The translations under genes and the position numbers were made by a program. A stretch of DNA of 8,869 nt from Candidatus Mesolinea sp. (lineage in GTDB: Bacteria > Chloroflexota > Anaerolineae > Anaerolineales > Anaerolineaceae), in assembly GCA_003499715.1 (NCBI GenBank), contig DNSH01000136.1, forward strand, positions 1 to 8,869, read 5' to 3'. The notes under the pieces were generated by a model that had not been told where the DNA came from, did not search any database, and saw only the letters and a program-made list of their open reading frames with translations. Positions 1-5,818 of the stretch are shown piece by piece; position 1 is the first letter of the stretch; every line of letters starts with the position of its first letter.

Positions 1-572
1 GCCGTTTTAATATTCGCAGCGTTGACGGTCCGGATGATTTTGCTTCGATGGAAGAAGTATTACAACGGCGTTTTGCCCGTTATCATAGCGCGCAAGAAGA
101 AAAAGATCAGCCTGGGTATAAGCCTGATTTAGCTTTCAGCATCCTGCCGGATTTACTGATCGTAGATGGCGGTAAAGGTCAACTCAGCCGAGCCGTTAAG
201 GTTATTGAAGAACAAGGCTTGCAAGGACAATTTGCAATTGTCGGCTTGGCTAAGCAAGAGGAAGAACTCTTCCTGCCCGGGAAGAGCGATTCCATACGCT
301 TAGATGAACATTCGCAAGGGTTCTACCTAATCCAACGCATCCGTGATGAAGCACATCGCTTCGCCATCACCGCACACCGTCAACGGCGTGGTAAAATCGG
401 GTTAGCTTCAAGGTTAGATGCAATCCCTGGGGTCGGCCCAGAGCGTCGAAAGGCTTTATTACAGCATTTTGGTTCCATCGAAAACATCCTCGCTGCGAAT
501 GTCGAAGAAATAGCGCAAATCAAAGGCATCGGGGCAGACTTGGCACAAGCAATTAAAACACAACTGGAGTGA
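1..572 (+). CDS. uvrC: UvrABC excinuclease subunit C, C-terminal part (5' end outside window)
   Basis: UvrC makes the dual incisions of bacterial nucleotide excision repair in the cytoplasm, working with UvrA and UvrB. The reading frame is open from the left edge (first whole codon at base 3) to a TGA at 570-572, giving 189 visible residues. The visible start reads RFNIRSVDGPDDFASM, typical of the segment before the RNase H-like nuclease domain. The LLIVDGGKGQL motif (about nt 156-185) carries a conserved catalytic-region Asp, and IRDEAHRFAITAHR (about nt 339-380) carries the conserved His. The C-terminus (nt 423-569) holds two helix-hairpin-helix elements, with IPGVGPERRKALL and IKGIGADLAQAI, used for DNA binding and the 5' incision. 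The N-terminal GIY-YIG and UvrB-binding regions lie outside the window. The family assignment is near certain. The next gene starts 1 nt after the stop. Confidence 0.96.
   Translation, partial: RFNIRSVDGPDDFASMEEVLQRRFARYHSAQEEKDQPGYKPDLAFSILPDLLIVDGGKGQLSRAVKVIEEQGLQGQFAIVGLAKQEEELFLPGKSDSIRLDEHSQGFYLIQRIRDEAHRFAITAHRQRRGKIGLASRLDAIPGVGPERRKALLQHFGSIENILAANVEEIAQIKGIGADLAQAIKTQLE
566..569 (+). promoter_or_regulatory. Shine-Dalgarno site for the 34-aa membrane protein
   Basis: GGAG sits 4 nt upstream of the ATG at 574 and overlaps the last codons of uvrC. It is the main support for translation of the small ORF and suggests that its translation is linked to passage through the uvrC stop. Confidence 0.55.
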
Positions 573-573
573 T

Positions 574-678
574 ATGGCAGGTAAAAAATCATCGAAAAAA
601 CGGACATCCGAAATCATTATGGCAATTTTAGCCATCACGATTGTTTTAGCTATGGTTCTCTCCATGATACGGTTCTGA
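574..678 (+). CDS. Small single-span membrane protein, 34 aa, function unknown
   Basis: A short ORF fills the space between uvrC and the nitroreductase gene. It reads MAGKKSSKKRTSEIIM and then a hydrophobic run. Residues 1-10 are strongly basic (five Lys and one Arg), and residues 14-33 are almost all Ile, Leu, Val, Ala or Met, ending in IRF. This predicts one transmembrane helix with the basic N-terminus in the cytoplasm (positive-inside rule). A GGAG Shine-Dalgarno sequence lies at 566-569, 4 nt before the ATG and inside the uvrC end. The stop TGA (676-678) shares its A with the ATG of the next gene. The good ribosome site, snug fit and clean protein pattern argue that it is translated. I do not recognise a family. 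It could be a membrane-anchored microprotein or a subunit of a larger complex, but no function can be assigned. Confidence 0.7.
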   Translation: MAGKKSSKKRTSEIIMAILAITIVLAMVLSMIRF

Positions 679-1442
679 TGACCCAGAAAATGCCTAAGTT
701 CGACCCTATCGGCGCAGAATTTATTCAAAATTCCAGCTATACGCACATGGCGCCTACGCCAGAATCGTTAGGCGCGGAACCGCCATACTATCTGCCTTCT
801 AAAGCCGATGAATCTCAGCTCATCCCTTTACCAGAACCGCAAAGCGTCCCTTTAGGGCATACGGATTTACGGAATGTAATCGAGCAACGCCGTTCTGTGC
901 GCCGATATGATCAGAATGCTCAACTTACGCTTGAGGAACTTTCTTACCTGCTTTGGATGACTCAAGGAATTGTGCACCTTTCCGAGAAGACCGGGCGCAC
1001 ATTGCGTACTGTGCCTTCAGCGGGCGCCCGCCACCCCTTTGAAACTTATTTAGCTTTGCGCCGGGTTGAAAACTTGGAACCTGGAATATATCACTTCATT
1101 CCTCAACGCCATAGCCTGGAGCACGTCATCCAAGGTGAGCAGATTTTAAACGCGTTAGGCGAAGCCTCTGGCAGGCAAAACCATGTTTTTACTTGCGCCG
1201 CAACCTTTATTTGGGTTGCCATACCTTACCGCACGAGTTACCGTTATGGCACACGCGCCTACCGCTATATCTTCTTAGATGCTGGTCATATTTGCCAGAA
1301 TCTTCACTTAGCCGCGGAAGCTATCGACTATGGCGTCTGCGCGATTGGTGCCTTTAACGACGAACAGGTCAACGCCCTCCTTAAGTTGGATGGTAAAGAG
1401 CAATTTGTGGCGTATATGGCTACGTTAGGTAAAAAGCTTTAA
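678..1442 (+). CDS. SagB/ThcOx-type nitroreductase family FMN oxidoreductase
   Basis: This 254-residue protein belongs to the nitroreductase fold and is closest in style to the SagB/ThcOx dehydrogenase branch. Members bind FMN and act as cytoplasmic oxidoreductases. In RiPP clusters the SagB-like members oxidise azolines to azoles. Visible motifs are RRSVRRY (residues 71-77, FMN phosphate contact), PSAGARHPFETY (113-124), RAYRYIFLDAGHICQN (193-208) and GVCAIGAF (219-226). The first 60 residues resemble the short N-terminal arm of SagB-like proteins. The ATG at 678 overlaps the previous stop (ATGA arrangement) and has no Shine-Dalgarno site, so translation is probably coupled to the 34-aa ORF. 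An in-frame ATG at 690 is a possible alternative. No cyclodehydratase, precursor peptide or transporter lies nearby, so a RiPP role has no support here and the substrate is unknown. Confidence 0.9.
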   Translation: MTQKMPKFDPIGAEFIQNSSYTHMAPTPESLGAEPPYYLPSKADESQLIPLPEPQSVPLGHTDLRNVIEQRRSVRRYDQNAQLTLEELSYLLWMTQGIVHLSEKTGRTLRTVPSAGARHPFETYLALRRVENLEPGIYHFIPQRHSLEHVIQGEQILNALGEASGRQNHVFTCAATFIWVAIPYRTSYRYGTRAYRYIFLDAGHICQNLHLAAEAIDYGVCAIGAFNDEQVNALLKLDGKEQFVAYMATLGKKL

Positions 1443-1450
1443 AATCCCGC

Positions 1451-2156
1451 ATGTTACCTAGAGCTCGCTTTGTTGTTCTCATCAGCGCAGATGGTGAGTG
1501 GCAAGCTCTTCTCCACTACACCTCACCATTAATACAGCACCCAACCCCCTACGGCAATTGGTTTTCTCAGCCTATCGCTAATTTTCCCGTCGTTTTTTAT
1601 GCATGCCGGCTGGGGGAAAGTTGCCACAGCAGGAGCTTACCAATTTGCGATCGACACCTTTCACCCCCAGCTACTGATCAATTTAGGCACTTGCGGTGGC
1701 TTGGAAGGTTTCGCCGAGCTAGGGGAAATCTTGTGTGTTAGCCAGACAGCCTTCTATGATATCTTTGAAGGCATGGCAGACTATGCGCAAGCCATAGAAT
1801 TTTACAGCTCCAAAGCTGATCTCGGCTGGCTACCGGAGGAATTACCCAAGCATACTCGTCGGGCTCGATTAGTCTCGGCAGATCAGGATATCCAGCCCCA
1901 AGCTTATAAGCGCCTTACCCAAGAATTTGGAGCTGTGGCTGCCGACTGGGAATCCGCAGCTTTTGCCTGGGTAGCCAATCGGAATGGAATCCCGTGGTTG
2001 ATCCTCCGTGGCGTAAGTGATTTAGTCAGCCCGACCATAGCAGAAACTGCAGGGAATTTATCCCTCTGGCAGGCTCGTACAGCGAAAATTATGCAGGATC
2101 TGCTCACTCAGCTGCCTTGGTATCTTGTTCGCTTCGCGGAACAGCACCCAAACTAA
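1451..2156 (+). pseudogene. MTA/SAH nucleosidase-like protein (PNP/UDP phosphorylase superfamily), frame broken at a T6 run
   Basis: Two overlapping frames make one nucleosidase-like protein. The first runs from ATG 1451 through RFVVLISADGEW, whose Glu (residue 16) matches the N-terminal catalytic acid of MTA/SAH nucleosidases. It continues in frame to 1597. The second runs from 1599 to TAA at 2154-2156 and begins MHAGWGKVATAGAYQ. It has LLINLGTCGGLEG, VSADQDI, DWESAAFAWVA (nucleoside-binding Glu) and LRGVSDLV (catalytic Asp). With one T removed from 1593-1598 the join reads VVFMHAGWGK, as in homologs, and the protein would be 234 residues. Such enzymes hydrolyse the glycosidic bond of methylthioadenosine or S-adenosylhomocysteine in the cytoplasm. 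As written, the second part could only be made alone from ATG 1599, lacking the first strand and its acid. A sequencing error, a real mutation and slippage are all possible. No Shine-Dalgarno site precedes 1451, which lies 8 nt after the nitroreductase stop. Confidence 0.82.
1593..1598 (+). other. Single-base frameshift site in a T6 homopolymer
   Basis: Six T bases follow GTCG at 1589-1592. The protein pattern needs five. In the upstream frame the codons are GTC GTT TTT and then TAT GCA TGC, leaving the conserved path. Dropping one T gives GTC GTT TTT ATG CAT GCC GGC TGG, encoding VVFMHAGW, the expected strand and glycine turn. Confidence 0.8.
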
Positions 2157-2165
2157 AAAATGCGC

Positions 2166-3965
2166 CTACTTACCTAAACGCGCGCGCTCTTCCTCGACGA
2201 TGCTGTGATCCAGCTTCTTCACCAAGGGGTAAGGCTGATTAAAGGGTTTGCCAGCTTCAAGGCTCAGCGGTTGCCATAAGTTCACGCCTTCCCGAGCCAT
2301 ACAGCTTTCGGGCTCATAGCTTAAAGCTACATGTGTCCCAAGCTCATCAGAAACCGTTTCAGTCTTAAAACCACCAAATATTGGGGCATCGTAGCCTAAT
2401 ATGGTATGAATGCCTTCGCTGATATGTGGAATGAAAGGCGAAAACATGATCTTCAACCAATCGATTGCTTGGATTGCTGTATAAATCGACTTCGCTGCTT
2501 CGCTCTTATCGGTCTTAATTTCGAACCAAGGGGCATGTATATCTAAATACTTATTGACTTCGGTGGCTAAGCGCATCACCTCCGCCAAAGCTTCACGCAG
2601 CTGCACCCGTTCGATTTTTTCCCCAACCGTGTCAAAGCCAGCTCGGATGGTTTGCAGCAATTCTTCGTCCGATGGACGCAGCTCACCGGGCTCTGGGATG
2701 ATGCCCTCCCAATTTTTGTATGTAAAAGCAAGCACCCGATTAATCAAATTCCCCCACGTTGCCACCAGCTCGTTGTTATTGCGCTGATAAAATTCTTCCC
2801 AATCCCAGTCACTATCGCGTGTCTCAGGCATCGCAGTGGTCAGATAGTAACGCAAGGGGTCGGGATCATAGCGTTCGAGGAAATCCAGCCCCCAAACAGC
2901 CCAGTTGTGACTACCGCTGATTTTACGACCTTCTAAGTTCATGAACTCATTCGCCGGCACGTCGTAAGGAAGTACTAGCGGCTTGGGGTCAGCTGCGCCT
3001 AAAGCACGGTCGATGTCTTCTTCAAAACCGATTAATTCCGCCGGCCAAATGACCGCATGGAAGGGAATATTGTCTTTACCGATGAAATAAAACGTACGGG
3101 ATTGCGGATTGACCCACCACCCCCGCCAAGCTGCTTCATCTCCATTCAGTTGGGACCATTCAATCGTGGCAGAAAGGTAACCAATCACCGCCTCAAACCA
3201 GACATATAGGCATTTACCTTGCCAGCCCTCGAGCGGCACGGGGATACCCCAATCTAAGTCCCGCGTAATTGGGCGGGCTTTGAGCCCTTCAGATAAGATT
3301 TGACCTAAGGATTGGCGAATGACATTTGGTCTCCAGTAAGGTTCACGACTTCGTAAAAACGATACAATTTCTGGCTCTAAGCTGGAGAGGTCCAAGTAAA
3401 AATGCTCAGTTTCCTTCAGGATTGGCGTGCTGCCATCGATTTTGGAGCGCGGGTCGATTAATTTATCAGCCTCTAAAATATTTCCGCAGCGCTCACATTG
3501 ATCCGAGCGCGCATCTGGGTTTCCACAGATGTAGCACGTACCTTCCACGTATCGATCGGGTAAAAAGCGCTTCTGCGTGGTGGAATACCATTGCTTTTCG
3601 GTAGCAGTATAGAGGTAACCGTTCTCTTTGAGCGTCGTAAAAGCTAACTGTGAGATAAAAAAGTGGTTGGAGGTATGCGTGCTGGTAAATAGGTCATAAC
3701 TGATTCCGACTTTCTGGAACAGCTCCAGAAAGCGGGCATGATAGCCTTGGTAGATTTCGAGCGGTGAGACGCCCAGACTATCCGCCTTCACGGTAATCGG
3801 TGTACCATGCGAATCCGAGCCCGAAACCATCAGCACGCTCCGCCCGTGTAAGCGGTGATAACGCGCGCAAATATCCCCAGGCAAGTGAGAGCCAGTAAGG
3901 TTCCCTACATGAATATCTGCATTGGCGTAAGGCCAGGCAATGGCAATTAATATCTTCTCAGGCAT
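2166..3965 (-). CDS. metG: Methionyl-tRNA synthetase
   Basis: This class I aminoacyl-tRNA synthetase charges tRNA-Met in the cytoplasm. The 599-residue protein starts MPEKILIAIAWPYAN and has the HIGH-type signature HVGN at residues 19-22. A single zinc knuckle uses Cys144, Cys147, Cys157 and Cys160 (GTCYICG and QCERCG). WGIPVP is at 239-244 and YVWFEA at 254-259. The KMSKS-type loop is KISGS at 348-352, followed by HNWAVW, a variant known in some bacterial MetRS lineages. The anticodon-binding helical region follows, with NNELVATWGN. The protein ends soon after it, so the C-terminal tRNA-binding (Trbp111-like) domain of E. coli MetRS is absent. The ATG at 3963-3965 has a strong GGAGGAG ribosome site 6 nt upstream. 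The gene converges on the nucleosidase gene with a 9-nt gap. Confidence 0.97.
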   Translation of the reverse strand: MPEKILIAIAWPYANADIHVGNLTGSHLPGDICARYHRLHGRSVLMVSGSDSHGTPITVKADSLGVSPLEIYQGYHARFLELFQKVGISYDLFTSTHTSNHFFISQLAFTTLKENGYLYTATEKQWYSTTQKRFLPDRYVEGTCYICGNPDARSDQCERCGNILEADKLIDPRSKIDGSTPILKETEHFYLDLSSLEPEIVSFLRSREPYWRPNVIRQSLGQILSEGLKARPITRDLDWGIPVPLEGWQGKCLYVWFEAVIGYLSATIEWSQLNGDEAAWRGWWVNPQSRTFYFIGKDNIPFHAVIWPAELIGFEEDIDRALGAADPKPLVLPYDVPANEFMNLEGRKISGSHNWAVWGLDFLERYDPDPLRYYLTTAMPETRDSDWDWEEFYQRNNNELVATWGNLINRVLAFTYKNWEGIIPEPGELRPSDEELLQTIRAGFDTVGEKIERVQLREALAEVMRLATEVNKYLDIHAPWFEIKTDKSEAAKSIYTAIQAIDWLKIMFSPFIPHISEGIHTILGYDAPIFGGFKTETVSDELGTHVALSYEPESCMAREGVNLWQPLSLEAGKPFNQPYPLVKKLDHSIVEEERARLGK

Positions 3966-3971
3966 AAGAAT

Positions 3972-3978
3972 CTCCTCC
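3972..3978 (-). promoter_or_regulatory. Shine-Dalgarno site of metG
   Basis: The minus strand reads GGAGGAG, 6 nt before the metG ATG. It is one of the two strongest ribosome sites in the window and fixes the metG start. Confidence 0.75.
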
Positions 3979-3992
3979 GGAATAACCTAAAA

Positions 3993-4001
3993 ATTCTAAC
4001 A
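3993..4001 (-). promoter_or_regulatory. Extended -10 promoter element for metG
   Basis: On the minus strand this reads TGTTAGAAT, a TGn extension before a -10 box that matches TATAAT at five of six positions. It lies between the yceD terminator and the metG ribosome site and would give a leader of roughly 20 nt. No good -35 box is visible, since that stretch is the T tract of the upstream terminator. Extended -10 promoters can work without a strong -35. Confidence 0.45.
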
Positions 4002-4014
4002 TGAATTCGTGCTC

Positions 4015-4053
4015 AAAAAGAAAAAACGCGCCTGCGATTCATCGTGCAAGCGC
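4015..4053 (-). terminator. Rho-independent terminator after yceD
   Basis: On the minus strand GCGCTTGC (4053-4046) pairs with GCAGGCGC (4035-4028) as an 8-bp stem with one G-U pair and a 10-nt loop. A T-rich tail, GTTTTTTCTTTTT, follows down to 4015. It begins 22 nt after the yceD stop and separates yceD from metG, so the two genes are likely separate transcription units. Confidence 0.8.
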
Positions 4054-4075
4054 AATATGTTATTGTCGAGTAAGT

Positions 4076-4564
4076 TTATGCTTCTTTGAAATGAATTCGG
4101 CTGGTGGTGTGTTCACACTCCCCCAAGTTCAAGTTCTGGCCACACTCCACACAGATGCCTTTGCAGTCTGGTTTACAAATATAGTTCATCGGTATTTCCA
4201 AGAGCAGGTAATCGCGGAAGATCTCTCCAAGATCGATATACCCATCCTCAGGAATGATTTGGTCGAATTCTTCTTGAGACCTTTCTAAAAAGAAGAAAAG
4301 CTCTTCAAATGGCGTATCGATAGATATCCGAACGATGGAAAGGCAACGCACACACTGTGCCTCAATTTTGCCATGCAACTGCGCTTGAAGCAGTAAGCCC
4401 TCACGGGTGCGCGAAAATCGGTAATCAGAATGCAGATTATAAACGTTGAGGTCCGGGTCAATAAAAATTTCAGGGAATTCGGCATGAAAATCGCGGAAAA
4501 ATCCTATGGGCCGATTGAAGAAATAGCCTACATTCGTGCGTAAAGAATAACGTTGTTTTTCCAT
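4076..4564 (-). CDS. YceD/DUF177 family protein
   Basis: This 162-residue protein belongs to the DUF177 family (PF02620). In bacteria and plants the family is linked to 23S rRNA handling and ribosome assembly, and its gene is commonly next to rpmF (ribosomal protein L32). The N-terminus, SLRTNVGYFFNRPIGFFRDF, is followed by acidic beta-rich sequence. Two Cys groups are visible: CVRC at 71-74, and CKPDCKGICVECGQNLN at 130-146 with Cys150. Together these could bind zinc. ATG 4562-4564 is preferred because it leaves the conserved NVGYF region near the N-terminus. An in-frame ATG at 4583-4585 would add seven residues and lies very close to the predicted transcript start. Neither has a Shine-Dalgarno site, so the start is uncertain. 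Only a terminator follows and rpmF is not here. Confidence 0.9.
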   Translation of the reverse strand: MEKQRYSLRTNVGYFFNRPIGFFRDFHAEFPEIFIDPDLNVYNLHSDYRFSRTREGLLLQAQLHGKIEAQCVRCLSIVRISIDTPFEELFFFLERSQEEFDQIIPEDGYIDLGEIFRDYLLLEIPMNYICKPDCKGICVECGQNLNLGECEHTTSRIHFKEA

Positions 4565-4591
4565 TGGCAAAGTACAATTAATCATTATGAT
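4564..4591 (+). promoter_or_regulatory. Candidate sigma-70-type promoter for rdgB
   Basis: TTGGCA (4564-4569) and TATGAT (4586-4591) are separated by 16 nt and each matches consensus at five of six positions. The predicted start near 4598 leaves a leader of about 42 nt before the rdgB ATG at 4640. The box overlaps the start region of yceD on the other strand, so the two promoters probably exclude each other. Confidence 0.45.
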
Positions 4592-4596
4592 GACCG

Positions 4597-4605
4597 ATTA
4601 TATCA
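4597..4605 (-). promoter_or_regulatory. Extended -10 promoter for yceD
   Basis: The minus strand reads TGATATAAT, a perfect TATAAT with a perfect TGn extension. The predicted transcript start is near 4590, which gives a leader of about 26 nt to the ATG at 4564, or about 5 nt to the ATG at 4585. This is the best-matching promoter box in the window. Confidence 0.6.
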
Positions 4606-4639
4606 CGCTAATCGAAACCAAAATATAGAAGCTATACTT

Positions 4640-5239
4640 ATGAAAACACTCCTCATCGCGACCAACAATCCTGGCAAGATCGCCGAAATCACCGCAATCT
4701 TAGCTCCATTGCCTCTCAAGCTCATCACGCCAATAGACCTTGGACTTACGCTTTCTATTCCTGAGGATGGTCAGAGCTATTTCGAAAATGCCTACAAAAA
4801 AGCTGCTGCCTTCGCCCAAGTAAGCGAGATACCTACCTTAGCTGATGATTCTGGCTTAGAAGTAGAAGTTTTGGGTGGAGCGCCAGGCGTGCATTCGCAT
4901 CGCTATTTAGCGGATCCATCGGCTACCGATGAACAACGCTGCCAGGCCTTGCTCAATCAGCTCTCTGCTTATCCGCGCCCTTGGAAAGCCGCTTTTCAGT
5001 GTGAGATTGTCCTTTGCAATGCTAATGAAATCGTTTTGCGTTCTCATGGCAGCTGCCCAGGAGAGATTATTCCTGAATTCCGCGGAAAAAATGGCTTCGG
5101 CTTCGACCCGATCTTTTTGGTCGAAGGCACACACCGGACCATGGCTGAATTGACAGATGAACAAAAGAACCGCATCAGTCACCGTGCCAAAGCACTTCAG
5201 GCTGCATGGGATGATTTGCTGAGGTTTGCTGCCAGCTAA
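4640..5239 (+). CDS. rdgB: XTP/dITP diphosphatase (Ham1/RdgB family)
   Basis: This 199-residue enzyme hydrolyses non-canonical purine triphosphates such as dITP, ITP and XTP to the monophosphate and pyrophosphate, keeping them out of DNA and RNA. All family marks are present: IATNNPGKIAEI at residues 6-17, LADDSGLEVEVLGGAPGVHS at 67-86 with the metal-binding Asp pair, GKNGFGFDPIF at 149-159, MAELTDEQKN at 168-177, and ISHRAKAL at 179-186. The length is normal for the family. The frame is open further upstream (an ATG at 4553), but the protein MKTLLIATNNPGK from ATG 4640 is the standard N-terminus. The ribosome site is weak (AGAAG at 4627-4631). It diverges from yceD and converges on the PF04008 gene, with only 3 nt between the stops. 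Confidence 0.96.
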   Translation: MKTLLIATNNPGKIAEITAILAPLPLKLITPIDLGLTLSIPEDGQSYFENAYKKAAAFAQVSEIPTLADDSGLEVEVLGGAPGVHSHRYLADPSATDEQRCQALLNQLSAYPRPWKAAFQCEIVLCNANEIVLRSHGSCPGEIIPEFRGKNGFGFDPIFLVEGTHRTMAELTDEQKNRISHRAKALQAAWDDLLRFAAS

Positions 5240-5242
5240 GGA

Positions 5243-5728
5243 TTAAAACTTATACCCAAAGCGCCGTAAGAGATCTTTGCGCGCAGCAATTTCCTTCTCT
5301 TGCTCCACGCCTAGCGGGGGCTTGCCATCCAAAACACCTATTATCCCTCGGCCTAAATCTGTTTGGGCAATCAGCACTTCCGTCGGGTTGGCTGTAGCGC
5401 AAAAAATATGGCAAACTTCGGGCACCTGCTTGATGGCATTGAGCACATTAATAGGATAAAACCCTGCGGCTAAGAAGATGATAAAACAATGCCCTGCACC
5501 AAGAAGCAGCGCATTGTGCCGAGCTAATTCTGTACAGGTTTCATCCGTACCGCTCCAACGCACCAACCGCGGATCTGAGGCTTCACAAAATGCCAGCCCA
5601 AATTTAATCCCCGGGACTGCTGTAACCATTGCCTCATGCAAGTCTTCCACAGTCTTAATAAAATGCGATTGGCCTAAGATGAAGTTAACCTCATCAGGTT
5701 TTTGAATTTTAACGATATCGAAATCCAT
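5243..5728 (-). CDS. Adenosine-specific kinase family protein (PF04008, DUF355)
   Basis: This 161-residue protein matches the family whose structurally studied archaeal member (from Pyrobaculum) was named adenosine-specific kinase. The family is small, globular and most familiar from archaea and some thermophilic or anaerobic bacteria. Diagnostic stretches are VNFILGQSHFIKTVEDLHEA (residues 14-33), VPGIKFGLAFCEASD (38-52), LVRWSGTDE (55-63), GAGHCFIIF (77-85), YPINVLNAIKQVPEVCHIFC (91-110), ATANPTEV (111-118) and GRGIIGVLDG (126-135). There is no signal peptide or membrane span, so it is cytoplasmic. The ATG at 5726-5728 is chosen because AAGGAGG lies 5 nt upstream. The frame is open for 11 more codons to another ATG, but those lie across the ribosome site. 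The family match is firm. The cellular substrate and role are poorly established for the family. Confidence 0.92.
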   Translation of the reverse strand: MDFDIVKIQKPDEVNFILGQSHFIKTVEDLHEAMVTAVPGIKFGLAFCEASDPRLVRWSGTDETCTELARHNALLLGAGHCFIIFLAAGFYPINVLNAIKQVPEVCHIFCATANPTEVLIAQTDLGRGIIGVLDGKPPLGVEQEKEIAARKDLLRRFGYKF

Positions 5729-5733
5729 AAATA

Positions 5734-5740
5734 CCTCCTT
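5734..5740 (-). promoter_or_regulatory. Shine-Dalgarno site of the PF04008 gene
   Basis: The minus strand reads AAGGAGG, 5 nt before the ATG at 5728. It decides this start over the longer in-frame ATG at 5761. Confidence 0.75.
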
Positions 5741-5751
5741 TTGCAACCAAA

Positions 5752-5760
5752 ATTTTAACA
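5752..5760 (-). promoter_or_regulatory. Extended -10 promoter for the PF04008 gene
   Basis: The minus strand reads TGTTAAAAT, a TGn extension with a -10 box matching TATAAT at five of six positions. Its layout matches the metG promoter: extended -10, short leader, strong ribosome site. A TTCAGT (5780-5775) at 17-nt spacing is only a weak -35. The longer ORF start at 5761 would lie upstream of the transcript start. Confidence 0.45.
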
Positions 5761-5792
5761 TACTTAGAGATTAGACTGAATACCATATCACT

Positions 5793-5812
5793 TAGAATGA
5801 TTAAGGTAAAAT
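5793..5812 (+). promoter_or_regulatory. Candidate -10 boxes for the lipoprotein operon
   Basis: Two -10-like boxes precede the lipoprotein gene: TAGAAT (5793-5798) and TAAAAT (5807-5812). The second would place the transcript start at about 5819, exactly on the ATG, giving a leaderless message. The first would start near 5805 with a very short leader. No convincing -35 is visible for either, so the choice between them is open. Confidence 0.35.
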
Positions 5813-5818
5813 TTGAGC

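Noticed and set aside
459..746. Minus-strand open frames under uvrC and the small membrane ORF
   Set aside because: They are shadows of convincing plus-strand genes, have no ribosome site, and their translations show no domain pattern.
2157..2200. Bidirectional terminator at the nucleosidase/metG junction
   Set aside because: The minus strand has a T6 run, but only a 4-bp GCGC stem can form before it. That is too weak to call.
3966..4075. rpmF or a T-box leader between yceD and metG
   Set aside because: The 110-nt gap is too short for L32, no L32-like sequence is visible, and there is no T-box consensus. The hairpin with a T tail explains the space as a terminator.
4553..5239. Longer start for rdgB at ATG 4553
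   Set aside because: It would add 29 residues foreign to the Ham1 family and overlaps the promoter region and yceD start. ATG 4640 gives the standard N-terminus.
5243..5761. Longer start for the PF04008 gene at 5761
   Set aside because: The 11 extra codons span the AAGGAGG site and the -10 box, and the family N-terminus begins at MDFDIVKI.
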